64,000 bases of DNA, taken from NCBI GenBank assembly GCA_035539215.1, contig DATLIX010000183.1:1-64000 (forward strand). The letters run 5' to 3'. Below, in pieces: positions 8,235-16,770 of this stretch (positions are counted from its first letter, which is position 1; every line of letters begins with the position of its first letter). Both the position numbers and the translations under genes were made by a program. Source of the stretch: Dongia_B sp035539215. GTDB taxonomy: Bacteria; Pseudomonadota; Alphaproteobacteria; Dongiales; Dongiaceae. Below the pieces are notes generated by a model that worked only from the letters and a program-made list of their open reading frames with translations, made no database searches and was not told the DNA's origin.

Positions 8235-10727
8235 CTAGGTCGGTATGGTCCGGGGTGCGTCAGAGACGCTCCTGAAGCAGCGCTTCAGTGCCGCCGCAAG
8301 CTCCGTGGAGATGAGCGGCCGCCTGACCGCTTCGGAAATGCCGGCCGAGATCAACAGGCTCGCATCGATTTCCTGAATTGATGTCGTGGTCAGCAGGATC
8401 GGCAAGGTCGGCGTGATCTCATGCACCTTGGCGGCAAGATCGAGCGCCAGGGCGATCGAACTGAAATGCCCCAGGACAAGGCAATCGAAACGGCCGGGAT
8501 CGGCGCGATACGCCGCCAGGACGTCGGCAGTACTGGTAAATCCGATCGGCTCGTAACCGAGTGCGGCCAATACTTCTTCATCGGCAAGCAGCCGGTTGCG
8601 ATCGTCACCAACCACAAGCAGGGCCTCGCCGCGCCCGAAGGGGAGCGCCGGCGCGTTCACTTTGGGCATGATTTCGGCGCCTCCAATACAAGGTAGCCAA
8701 GCTTCAAAGCGACTGCCGGCGCCGGGCGAACTGCGGACATTCATCGCCCCGCCATGCTGGCGGACGATCTCGCGCGCCGACGCCAATCCCAAGCCGTTGC
8801 CGGTGGGACGCGTGGTGAAGAAGGGCTCGAAGAGCCGCTCGAGCACGGCTTCCTGCATGCCGCGTCCGGTATCGCTGATACCGATGCTCACATAGCGGCC
8901 CTGGGTCAGTTCGCCATGCGTCAGCGGCTGGGCCCAGGGTATGTCATGGATCTGCACATCGATCTCAATGCGCCCGACCCCTTCCATCGCCTGTGCGGCG
9001 TTGTTGCAGAGATTGAGAATCACCTGCTGCAATTGGCCCGGCTCGCCGAGGATATTGGCGGTCTCCGGCAACCTGCCGATGACAAGTTCGGTGGTCGGCG
9101 GCAGCGATGCCTGCAACAGCGAGGCGACTTCGGCGATCAGGGAACCGATATCGACCGGGCGGCGATGGCCCTCCCGATGGCGGCCGAAGGCAAGGATCTG
9201 ATCGACAAGGTCCCGCGCGCGCTCGCCAGCCTTGCGGATCTCCTCGAGGCTGGCGACCGCCTGGCCGCTCGACGCAACCTGGGCCTCGGCGATCTCCGTA
9301 TAGCCCAGGATCGCCGCGACGATATTGTTGAAGTTATGGGCAATGCCGGAAGCGAAGGTACCGACCGTCTCCATCCGGCGGGCCTGCTGCAGCCGCGTTT
9401 CCAGACGCGCGCGCTCCTGCTCGAGGGAGGTCCGCTCAACCGCATTGGAGATGGCATCGAGCGCCATGCGCAACAGGCCGAGTTCGTCCACCTGCCGCAC
9501 GCCGCGCGGTGCGAGAAAGTCGAAGCCGAGCAGGCTATGGATCTCGCTTTCGCCCAGACGCGGCACACAGATCCAACTCGACAGGCCGGCGATATTCAGC
9601 GGTTCCCGGTCGACATCCGGCGGCAGCGTGGCGACTGCGGGAATGTAGATGATTCCCTCCATCGTGGCATCAAGCCCGGCGGCGACCGCCGGCGCATTTT
9701 CCGGCCAGTCGCTCGGAAAAGGCGCTCCCTCGCGGCACCAGAGATAGACGCGCGGCATCTTTCCGGGAATGACGTAATAGGCGCGATCCGCATCGATATG
9801 CTCGGCCAGTTGGTCGAGGGCGGCATCGACATAGGCGTCGATTTCATGCGGGCGGCAATTGATGAAACCGGTCGAAATGGCAGCGATGACATGCTCCAGC
9901 GCGGCCCGGCGACGCAATGCCTGGGCACGCGCCCGCAGCCGCAAGCCGAGATGCACGAGCGTTGCCATCAGCAGCAGCGAGGTGACATAGAGCAGCAATC
10001 GATAGCGCCGCGCGACGCGACGCGCATCGTCATGCCGCGCCACGATGAGGCTTCGGACGCGCTCCTCCGCCTGCTTGCTGGGGATGACGAACAGCGCTTT
10101 CACCAGGTCATCCGTCGCCGGCAGAAGATCGTGCAGCAGGCGGCCATGCGCCAGCAGCGTTTCGACGGAATCGGCATCCCCTGCCTGCACGGGCTGCCGC
10201 GCCAGGTCGTCGAGCCGGTCCTGGACCTCTTGCGCCACCGAGGGTGACGTATTCAAGGTGAAATTCAGCATCGCCGCGGCCAGCGCACTGACAGCGGGCA
10301 CCAGCACGCCGTCCTTGCCCGACGTGCCAAGACGGGCGCTGAAGAGCGAAAAATACGCCAGCGAATTCTGCAGCAGGGCATTGTTGCTCTTGAACTGCTC
10401 GGTCAGATCCTCCTGCCGATCAACCAGGCTGGAGAGCCGATCGACCTCCGTTTCCTCCTTCAGATCGCCTGACGCAATATCCTCCAATTGTGCCAGCGCA
10501 TCCCTCAGGACATTGACTTCCCGCACGAGCGGATCGTAGTTCCGCAACATGCCCGACCGCGCGGCCAGGATATCCCGGTGCAGCGCGCTTTCGGTTCTTT
10601 GAAATTTGTCGAGCACGCCGATCGCCTGCTCGAATTGCTGCGAGTTGACGTTCATGCCCTTGATCAGCAGCCAGGTCAGCATGAGGAGCAGCAACGGTAT
10701 GGCGGCCACGGTGGGCATCAGTTTCAT
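8235..10727 (-). CDS. VirA-like hybrid sensor histidine kinase with degenerate receiver
   Basis: Membrane sensor of 830 residues. Membrane helices at about 7-23 and 243-262 bracket a helical periplasmic domain of about 215 residues resembling the DAHL domain of VirA-like kinases. A GAF-like region follows (about 275-430), then a dimerisation helix with His464 in SGIAHNFNNIVAAILGY, which matches VirA-type kinases, then the ATPase domain (N box NLCNNAAQAM, G1 ISDTGRGM, G2 GNGLGLAS). The C-terminal receiver-like domain (about 700-818) has Gly753 (LVLGHF) where the phospho-acceptor Asp should be, and Arg803 in place of the conserved Lys, so it is probably a pseudoreceiver. The gene overlaps the upstream di-heme peroxidase gene (ATGA). 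A VirG-like regulator lies at 13263-14000. Confidence 0.9.
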   Translation of the reverse strand: MKLMPTVAAIPLLLLMLTWLLIKGMNVNSQQFEQAIGVLDKFQRTESALHRDILAARSGMLRNYDPLVREVNVLRDALAQLEDIASGDLKEETEVDRLSSLVDRQEDLTEQFKSNNALLQNSLAYFSLFSARLGTSGKDGVLVPAVSALAAAMLNFTLNTSPSVAQEVQDRLDDLARQPVQAGDADSVETLLAHGRLLHDLLPATDDLVKALFVIPSKQAEERVRSLIVARHDDARRVARRYRLLLYVTSLLLMATLVHLGLRLRARAQALRRRAALEHVIAAISTGFINCRPHEIDAYVDAALDQLAEHIDADRAYYVIPGKMPRVYLWCREGAPFPSDWPENAPAVAAGLDATMEGIIYIPAVATLPPDVDREPLNIAGLSSWICVPRLGESEIHSLLGFDFLAPRGVRQVDELGLLRMALDAISNAVERTSLEQERARLETRLQQARRMETVGTFASGIAHNFNNIVAAILGYTEIAEAQVASSGQAVASLEEIRKAGERARDLVDQILAFGRHREGHRRPVDIGSLIAEVASLLQASLPPTTELVIGRLPETANILGEPGQLQQVILNLCNNAAQAMEGVGRIEIDVQIHDIPWAQPLTHGELTQGRYVSIGISDTGRGMQEAVLERLFEPFFTTRPTGNGLGLASAREIVRQHGGAMNVRSSPGAGSRFEAWLPCIGGAEIMPKVNAPALPFGRGEALLVVGDDRNRLLADEEVLAALGYEPIGFTSTADVLAAYRADPGRFDCLVLGHFSSIALALDLAAKVHEITPTLPILLTTTSIQEIDASLLISAGISEAVRRPLISTELAAALKRCFRSVSDAPRTIPT

Positions 10728-11743
10728 GGCGTCGGCGCAATCACGGGAACACCGCGATACGTCCCGGTCAAGCTGCGGAGAAAGGCGACGATCGAATCGA
10801 CCTGCTGATCCGTCAGTGTGCGATTGAGCTGGGCCGCGGCCATCCGGCGCACGGCGTCATTGAGGGTGGGAGCGCTGCCGTCGTGGAAATAAGGCGGGGT
10901 CGTCGCCACGTTGCGCAGACTGGGCACCCGCAGAATTTCCGGCTTGGGCGCGGCAAGCGGACGGAAAATGCCGTGACGAGCGAACAGATTGCCGCCGACA
11001 TTGACGCCCTGATGGCAGGAGATGCAGCCGAACGACTTGAACAACCTGTATCCGTTCTGCTCGTCGGCGGTAAGGGCCGTCGCGTCGCCGCGGAGCCACA
11101 GGTCAAATCGGCTGCCGGGCGTGATCAGCGACCGCTCATAGCTGGCGATGGCATCCAGCAGGCTGTCTCGGTCGGGGCCGTGGCCATAGATACGCTTGAA
11201 GAGTTCGTTCATCTCAGCATCGGACCGCAGTTTGCCGACGACTTCGTCGATGCTCGTTCCCATGAATCCCGGGTTTTCAAACGCCGCCGCCGCCTGCGCC
11301 TCCAGGGTGCGGATATTTCCTTCCCAGTTGAGGCGGAAATTGAGCGCCGCGTTGAAGACGGTGGTGGTGTTCAGCGGGATCAGCAATCCGTCGGCATCTT
11401 TGTCATGGCTGCTGGCATCCGCGCCATTGGTGCGCACATCGTGGCAGGACGAGCAGGCATATACGTTGCCGCGCGACAGCCTCGTATCGGTGAAAAGCCG
11501 CTCACCGAGCGCCACTTTGAGGGGATCCATCTCCGGTGCCGACGGGATCGGCGTGATCGGCTCCGTCGCGGTGAAGGGCTTCGGCGTCGGCAATGTCGGA
11601 TCGGCCGCCCGTGTCAGCGCACCGCTCACAATGAACGGCGCCAACAAGGCGGCGGGAAGCAAAACATAGCGCAGCCGCCGGCATAGAACAGCCGGGTCGG
11701 GGCGACATAATAATGCTGATAATCTGCCAAGAGTGCGGGGCAT
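10724..11743 (-). CDS. Di-heme cytochrome c peroxidase / MauG family protein
   Basis: Exported di-heme c-type cytochrome. The start chosen at 11743 gives 339 residues with a basic N-terminus and a hydrophobic export segment (about 26-43) ending ALTRAADP; the frame continues upstream to 11953, but that part looks non-coding. Two heme-binding motifs are present: CSSCH (97-101) and CISCH (240-244). The lengths and spacing fit bacterial cytochrome c peroxidases and MauG relatives, which reduce peroxide or carry out oxidative chemistry in the periplasm. The stop overlaps the start of the VirA-like kinase, an unusual coupling that hints at redox or peroxide-related sensing (inference). A strict peroxidase role is not proven. 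Confidence 0.88.
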   Translation of the reverse strand: MPRTLGRLSALLCRPDPAVLCRRLRYVLLPAALLAPFIVSGALTRAADPTLPTPKPFTATEPITPIPSAPEMDPLKVALGERLFTDTRLSRGNVYACSSCHDVRTNGADASSHDKDADGLLIPLNTTTVFNAALNFRLNWEGNIRTLEAQAAAAFENPGFMGTSIDEVVGKLRSDAEMNELFKRIYGHGPDRDSLLDAIASYERSLITPGSRFDLWLRGDATALTADEQNGYRLFKSFGCISCHQGVNVGGNLFARHGIFRPLAAPKPEILRVPSLRNVATTPPYFHDGSAPTLNDAVRRMAAAQLNRTLTDQQVDSIVAFLRSLTGTYRGVPVIAPTP

Positions 11744-12121
11744 GGCCAACTTTTTGAGCTGCGCAAGTGTTAGAAATAGGTGTCCCGAGGCGGGGCGTCC
11801 AGCCGTTATCTCGCGCGGCAAGGGCGATCCCGCCCCGGACAATCGCCCATCCGCCACGTTTGTATGGCCGTCTCCCACCCGCGGCAGCCGGCCGCCGATC
11901 TTCCCGCCCAGCCGAAGACGGCAGACGAATTTCCCTACCGCTCGACGTGACAAGACCGTGTTGCTGCAGCATCGCCTTTATCCAGCAGATCGTATTCCAG
12001 TCGTATGATCCCGGTACCCCCGTTCGCGGTGCCCCGGTTCCCGGTGCCGTCGGCGAAGTGACACCCGGCGAGATTGCGCCGGGTGCCGCCTTTGCCGAAC
12101 TTCGCGTATTTCCATCCCAAG
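11744..12121. other. 378-bp intergenic region upstream of the di-heme peroxidase
   Basis: No supported gene. Long antisense-type frames pass through it but lack ribosome sites. It should carry the promoter for the peroxidase-kinase pair and, next to 12121, a GC-rich hairpin (12062-12085) that is listed separately. No clear promoter hexamers were found. Confidence 0.5.
12062..12085 (-). terminator. GC-rich hairpin downstream of the DUF1127 gene
   Basis: CACCCGGCG (12062-12070) pairs perfectly with CGCCGGGTG (12077-12085) around a 6-nt loop, starting 37 bp past the stop of the leftward DUF1127 gene. The stem is strong but there is no T-tract, so termination activity is only likely. Confidence 0.45.
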
Positions 12122-12808
12122 CTAATCCTTCGACCGCCCATGCCGCACGACCCGCTCGACGTCGTAACGGGAGACCCCGATATCCTTCAGCATGCGGTCG
12201 TCGAGCGACTGCAAGGCTGCCAAGTCGCGCCGCATTTGACGAGCATCCTGAAATTTCGACTGCAGGGAGGATGCCAGTGACATGACCCATCCGCCCCAGC
12301 CCGCGTCCGAATCTGCCGGAGCCGGTGCGGCCACTTTCCGGCCATCGGCAATCCGCGCCGGAAGCTTGCTCTGCGTCCTCATTTCGTGCCGATAACGGCT
12401 GCCCTGCTTGGCGGAATTCTCGCTTTGGCGGTGGAGATTGCTCCAATTGTCTTCGCGAGATTTCGCCGGGCGATCATAGCGGGCGTCGTCATACTCGCTG
12501 TCGCTGCTCATCATTAGAAAGGCCTCGGGATGGGTTGCCGCGGCCGCCAAGGCGAAATCGTTCACCAGCTGCTCCACCATCCGGGAGACATATCCCGCGA
12601 AAAATTTCTGCTTTGCCGCCGGCAGAACGGTCACCCGATCGACGGTACCGGTACGTTCCGGAATCCGCTCTCCCGGGAAAGGGCGCTGCAGCGGAAAGCG
12701 ATTGCTGATCGCCCCTTCGCTTCTGCCGCCTTCGCTCCGGCGAGAGCTCTGCTGGCTGTCGTTATGTTTAGCGACGGAACTGAAGGTGGAATGCTTTTGC
12801 GTCTGCAT
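12122..12808 (-). CDS. DUF1127 domain protein with long N-terminal extension
   Basis: Protein of 228 residues whose last 50 or so (ARQMRRDLAALQSLDDRML, then KDIGVSRYDVERVVRHGR) match the small DUF1127/YjiS-like domain. That domain is usually a stand-alone Arg-rich peptide of 40-60 residues, linked in some alphaproteobacteria to RNA binding and phosphate or carbon metabolism. The preceding 175 residues are polar, Ser/Arg/Asp-rich and low in recognisable structure. The long start is favoured because GGAGAT lies 4 bases before the ATG at 12808. An internal Met176 (12283) would give a typical 53-residue protein but has a poor ribosome site. No partner gene is obvious. Confidence 0.7.
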   Translation of the reverse strand: MQTQKHSTFSSVAKHNDSQQSSRRSEGGRSEGAISNRFPLQRPFPGERIPERTGTVDRVTVLPAAKQKFFAGYVSRMVEQLVNDFALAAAATHPEAFLMMSSDSEYDDARYDRPAKSREDNWSNLHRQSENSAKQGSRYRHEMRTQSKLPARIADGRKVAAPAPADSDAGWGGWVMSLASSLQSKFQDARQMRRDLAALQSLDDRMLKDIGVSRYDVERVVRHGRSKD

Positions 12809-13262
12809 CGATATCTCCGTAGCGTTTTATGACGAAGATAACGTGGCGTCTGCATGTTACCGGATCGTCTCCTGATCCGGAAAAGAAGCTACGGTTGTAA
12901 TGCGCCGTATTGGACAACCGCATCACGGAAACCCCGCATCCACATGCGTATTTTTCAATGACATGTGGGCGCGCCGCATGGTTTGGACTACGGCAACGAA
13001 ACCGTAACCGAAGCGTGGGGGCGCCTGAAACTGGGCGAGTTTTGGCTGGCTGCCTAGGCGATCGCATGTCGCGACCGGTGGCTGCAAAAGCGGCCGTCGA
13101 CCAGCAAGAACGTCAGAGACGAAAATCTCAAAGACGAATTGCCGGGAGACGACCGTAACGGGAGGAATTATGAAAGTTATATGACACGCAATCCTGGTCT
13201 CAAGTATCGCCCCAGGCCGCGTCTATGAAGGCAAACAAATATGAAGAAGATAAAGGCGGAAT
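12809..13262. other. 454-bp intergenic region with a leader hairpin
   Basis: Separates the VirG-like regulator from the DUF1127 gene, both read leftward. A small perfect hairpin, CCGGATC (12860-12866) and GATCCGG (12874-12880), lies about 50 bp upstream of the DUF1127 start and would fall in its leader RNA. Nothing else was identified; an 82-codon frame on the plus strand is not supported. Confidence 0.45.
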
Positions 13263-14000
13263 TTATAGTGACTGAACAGGCAGGGTGAAGACGTAGCCGA
13301 CACCGCGCTCGGTTTGAATAATGCGCGGCGCATTGGGATCGATTTCCAGTTTACGCCGCAGCCGAAGAATCTGCACATCGATGCTGCGGTCGAAAATGTC
13401 TTCGTGAACGCGGGTTGCCTGCAGCAGATATTCGCGGCTGAGCGGTCGTTGCGGTGCGTCGAGGAAAGCCGTCAACAATGAATATTCACCTTTGGTCAGA
13501 GGGACCGGCTCCCCGTCGGGATTGGTCAGGCGCCGCGCCAGGCGGTCCAACTGCCAACCACCGAAGCGAAAGCGACCACGCGCCGGGTCGCGTTGCGGTG
13601 CTGTGCGGCCGAGCTCCCGGCGCCGCAAGACTGCCCGGATCCGTGCCAGGAGCTCGCGCAAACCGAACGGCTTAGTGAGATAGTCGTCGGCGCCGAGCTC
13701 CAACCCGACGACACGGTCAATCTCATCACGACGATGACCCGTGGTAATGATAACCGGAACGTCGGAATGCGAGCGGATCTCGCGCAGGAGATCAAGACCG
13801 TCCTCCTGTCCGAGCCGCAGATCGAGAAGCACAAGGCTAGGCTCGCTATTGGCGAAGTGCCGCGTCATTTCCTCCTGACCGCTGACGGACGTCGCGTGCA
13901 TATTATGTTCTTCGAGATAGTTGACTACCATGCGCTGCAAGGAGATGTCGTCGTCGACAACGAGAATGCGTGCTGGCTGAGTGTTTTCGTCATTATTCAT
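13263..14000 (-). CDS. OmpR/PhoB-family response regulator, VirG-like
   Basis: DNA-binding response regulator of 245 residues from the ATG at 14000; the open frame extends further upstream, but the receiver starts only here. The acidic cluster is Asp16-18, the phospho-acceptor is Asp60 (LVLLDLRLGQEDGLD) and the conserved Lys is Lys110 (YLTKPFGLRELLARIRAVL). The winged-helix domain contains the stretch DRSIDVQILRLRRKLE, then IIQTERGVGYVF. The receiver and wing wording closely follow Agrobacterium VirG from memory, and a VirA-like kinase is encoded about 2.5 kb downstream in the same direction, so they are a probable pair. No vir-type transfer genes are present, so the regulon must be different. 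Confidence 0.92.
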   Translation of the reverse strand: MNNDENTQPARILVVDDDISLQRMVVNYLEEHNMHATSVSGQEEMTRHFANSEPSLVLLDLRLGQEDGLDLLREIRSHSDVPVIITTGHRRDEIDRVVGLELGADDYLTKPFGLRELLARIRAVLRRRELGRTAPQRDPARGRFRFGGWQLDRLARRLTNPDGEPVPLTKGEYSLLTAFLDAPQRPLSREYLLQATRVHEDIFDRSIDVQILRLRRKLEIDPNAPRIIQTERGVGYVFTLPVQSL

Positions 14001-14655
14001 GTCTTGCTCATGGCTATCAATTGCAGGACAATCATTTTGGCCGCGATGAAATCTTTGCCGATATTGTTCGACAGATAGGGTCGTAGCTGTGTGACGAAGC
14101 ATGGGTCTCCCCGTTTTACTGGTCCCTACTTTGGAAATGCTGTCGAGTATTGAACCGGTCAACATGCGGCTCCCCTTCTTGTGACGATGGTCACGCAAAT
14201 CGCTCGACTTAGATAGAAGCCCGGATTGGATAGAGGCCCAGGCAGCCGGCCGCGAAATCCCCACCATTATTCGACGAGACGGAACTCTGATGTCCCCGCC
14301 GCATCGCCGTCATCACAGGTGGGCATTACATATCCCGCACCGAGCCCGATCGCAACAAGAAGACGCCGTCATGCATCCGAAGTTGCGACGATCGGATAAA
14401 AATGTCGGGGCAAGCCGCACCTGTGCAGTGCCTGGCTTTGGCTCCGCGAAGCCTGATGATTCCCTTGCCGCGATGCCCGGCCACTAACGAACGCAACATC
14501 GCGTGATCGCGCAGCACCGAAGCAATATCGATCATCACCCGGCGGCGGAGTATGGCGATAGCGCCGCGAGTCGGGCTGTGACAAAAGGGAAAGGAGGCTG
14601 TGACAATTTAACACTCCAAACGGGATAAACCGCCCAGACTCCCCGAGCGCGCATT
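14001..14655. other. 655-bp intergenic region upstream of the VirG-like regulator
   Basis: No convincing gene; two short opposing frames (65-70 codons near 14290-14540) lack ribosome sites. Possible regulatory features are a palindrome GTGAC-gatg-GTCAC at 14181-14194, about 180 bp before the regulator start, and two direct copies of GGCTGTGACAA at 14574-14584 and 14596-14606, spaced 22 bp, near the end of the neighbouring histidine kinase gene. Confidence 0.45.
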
Positions 14656-16017
14656 TTATTCCACGCTTCCCAGAATCATTGTGGCACGCAGACCGGGGGA
14701 ATTATCGCTGAGGTCGAGGCGACCGCCATGCAGGATGGCAACGGCTTCGACCAGGCTCAGTCCCAGACCCGTTCCCGGCGTGCCGCGACTGACATCGCCC
14801 CGATAGAAACGCTCGGTCACTTTCGGCTTTTCATGATCCGGAATGCCGGGGCCGTCATCGGCGATGGATATGCCGATGACCCCATCGCCGCCCTTGATGG
14901 CGGAGACCGTTATATGGCCGTTATTGGGAGCGAATTTGAGGGCGTTGTCGATCAGGTTGCCGATGGCCTGGGCCAGGAGCAACGTGTCGCCGCGGATTGT
15001 CACCGCATCGCACCGCGCCAGCACGAGCGAGATATTGCGTAATTCCGCCGCCGGCGAATAAAAGTCGACCGCCTCGCTCGCCAATTCGGCAAGGTCGACC
15101 TCGACAAAGCCGGCGCGGCGCGCACCGGTGTCGATTTCCGCCAGCCGCAGCAGGGCATCGAACACCCGGATCACGCGATCAACATCGGCAACAGCGCCCT
15201 CGATCTCGCCGAAAGTTTCGTCGACCGGCGGCTTGGTCAGCGAGACTTCTTCCAATCGCGAACGCAGTTCGGTGAGCGGCGTCCGCAAATCATGCGCGAT
15301 CGAATTCGATACATTGCGAATGCCGTGAACCAGCTTCTCGATCTGATCCAGCAGGCTGTTGATGGTATGCGACAGGGCATCCAACTCCGCCGTGGCGCCC
15401 GGCACCGGCAGGCGACGTTTGAGATCGCCGGCGACCAGCGCCGCACTTGCCTGGCTGATGCTTTGGATCGGCGACAGCATCACCCGCCGGATCAGCAGCG
15501 CGCCAATGGCCCCGACCACGACGAGGGCGCCGATGGCTATTGCCAGGCCATACCAAAAGCGGATTTCCAGCGGTACCAAACGGGAGATGTCCCTGCCGAC
15601 CAGCAGATGATAGCCGCCGGGAAGGAGGGTATGGACGAAAAACGTCCGCGCCCGGACGCCATTAAGCTGCATATCGACGTTATAACGACCAGCCGTCTCC
15701 GGAACCTCCGGCGGCCAGGAAGGCAGGTTCCCCGCGAGCGGCTTCCTTGCCGCATCGGTCAGCATGATAATCCGGCCGCTCATGAACTGCATATTGATGC
15801 GGGCGTCTATCCAGGCGACCAGCTTCTCGACGCCCTCGCTGCGATAGAGTTCGGCCATATGCTGGGAATCTTCCTGCAGGATTTCCGCGCGCCCGGCATC
15901 CATGGTCTGCCGCCAGCCATACCAGAGCGGCGCCGCAAACAGGATGAGCGTGATGATGCTGAGCACGACATAGCCGGCGGCCAGGGCGGCAGCCGAGGAA
16001 CGCGCCAACCTAAGCAT
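14656..16017 (-). CDS. Sensor histidine kinase of the RND-pump operon
   Basis: Membrane kinase of 453 residues. Transmembrane helices at about 11-33 and 155-177 enclose a periplasmic sensor of about 120 residues. A HAMP domain follows (RRVMLSPIQSISQ region), then His242 in SIAHDLRTPLTELRSRLEEV and an ATPase domain with NLIDNALKFAPN, IADDGPGIPD and GTGLGLSLVEAV. The start overlaps the end of the adjacent response regulator by 8 bp, so they are coupled. Together with the RND pump and membrane-fusion gene just upstream in the same direction, this forms a self-regulated efflux system in the style of BaeSR/MdtABC or CzcRS. The inducing compound is unknown. Confidence 0.94.
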   Translation of the reverse strand: MLRLARSSAAALAAGYVVLSIITLILFAAPLWYGWRQTMDAGRAEILQEDSQHMAELYRSEGVEKLVAWIDARINMQFMSGRIIMLTDAARKPLAGNLPSWPPEVPETAGRYNVDMQLNGVRARTFFVHTLLPGGYHLLVGRDISRLVPLEIRFWYGLAIAIGALVVVGAIGALLIRRVMLSPIQSISQASAALVAGDLKRRLPVPGATAELDALSHTINSLLDQIEKLVHGIRNVSNSIAHDLRTPLTELRSRLEEVSLTKPPVDETFGEIEGAVADVDRVIRVFDALLRLAEIDTGARRAGFVEVDLAELASEAVDFYSPAAELRNISLVLARCDAVTIRGDTLLLAQAIGNLIDNALKFAPNNGHITVSAIKGGDGVIGISIADDGPGIPDHEKPKVTERFYRGDVSRGTPGTGLGLSLVEAVAILHGGRLDLSDNSPGLRATMILGSVE

Positions 16018-16690
16018 CGGCGGAGATCATGTATCCGGCGCTTCGGATGGTACGCAGCAGCGAACGGGCAAAGCCGGCATCGATCTTCTGGCGCAATTTG
16101 CTGACATGCACGTCGACGATATTGCTCTGCGGATCGAAATGATAATCCCAGACATTCTCCAACAGCATGGTGCGCGTGACCACCTGGTCCTTATGGCGCA
16201 TCAGATATTCCAGCAGCTTGAATTCACGCGGCTGCAGCGTTATCGGCCGCCCTTCCCGCGTCACCTTGCGCGACAGCAGGTCCATGCGCAGGCCATCTAC
16301 CATCAGCAGCGTTTCCACGCTGGTGCTTTGGCCGCGCTTGGCCAATACGTCGAGGCGCGCCAGCAATTCACCGAAGGCAAAGGGCTTGGTGAGATAGTCG
16401 TCGCCGCCGCTTTTGAGGCCACGAATGCGCTCATCGACGTCCGACAGGGCCGACAGGATCAGGATCGGCGTCGTATTGCCGCCCATGCGCAACGCCTCGA
16501 TGATGCTGAGCCCGTCGATGCCGCCCGGCAGGAGACGGTCCATGATGATGACGTCGTAGCGCTCGCTGGCAGCCAGGAACATGCCGCTGCGGCCATTATC
16601 GGCATGGTCAACCGTATGGCCGGATTCGGCCAAGCCTTTCTTCAGAAAGCGGATGACGCGCTCGTTGTCCTCTACCAACAGAATCTTCAT
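16010..16690 (-). CDS. OmpR-family response regulator of the RND-pump operon
   Basis: DNA-binding response regulator of 226 residues: acidic residues Glu7/Asp8, phospho-acceptor Asp51 (IIMDRLLPGGIDG), Lys102 in YLTKPFAFGELLARL, and a winged-helix output domain ending with the typical VDVHVSKLRQKIDAGF, then LRTIRSAGYM. The family belongs to the CusR/QseB branch, which usually controls metal or drug efflux. It begins 80 bp after the RND pump stop and its 3' end overlaps the sensor kinase start, making a four-gene efflux operon. The likely target is the promoter ahead of the membrane-fusion gene near 21100-21300. Confidence 0.94.
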   Translation of the reverse strand: MKILLVEDNERVIRFLKKGLAESGHTVDHADNGRSGMFLAASERYDVIIMDRLLPGGIDGLSIIEALRMGGNTTPILILSALSDVDERIRGLKSGGDDYLTKPFAFGELLARLDVLAKRGQSTSVETLLMVDGLRMDLLSRKVTREGRPITLQPREFKLLEYLMRHKDQVVTRTMLLENVWDYHFDPQSNIVDVHVSKLRQKIDAGFARSLLRTIRSAGYMISADA

Positions 16691-16770
16691 GTTCTACCTA
16701 TTACGGCTCGACCGGCTCCGAGGACGGGACCGAGCAACCGTGCCTCCCCATCATAACAAACTACCGGCAC

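Noticed and set aside
11502..12446. A 314-codon minus-strand frame crossing the DUF1127 and peroxidase genes
   Set aside because: It overlaps both supported genes in another frame, has low-complexity Arg/Gly/Pro composition and no ribosome site.
8235..14000. Plant-virulence (T-DNA vir) system
   Set aside because: VirA-like and VirG-like proteins are present, but there are no VirB/VirD4 transfer genes, vir boxes or T-DNA borders; the families have many non-virulence members.
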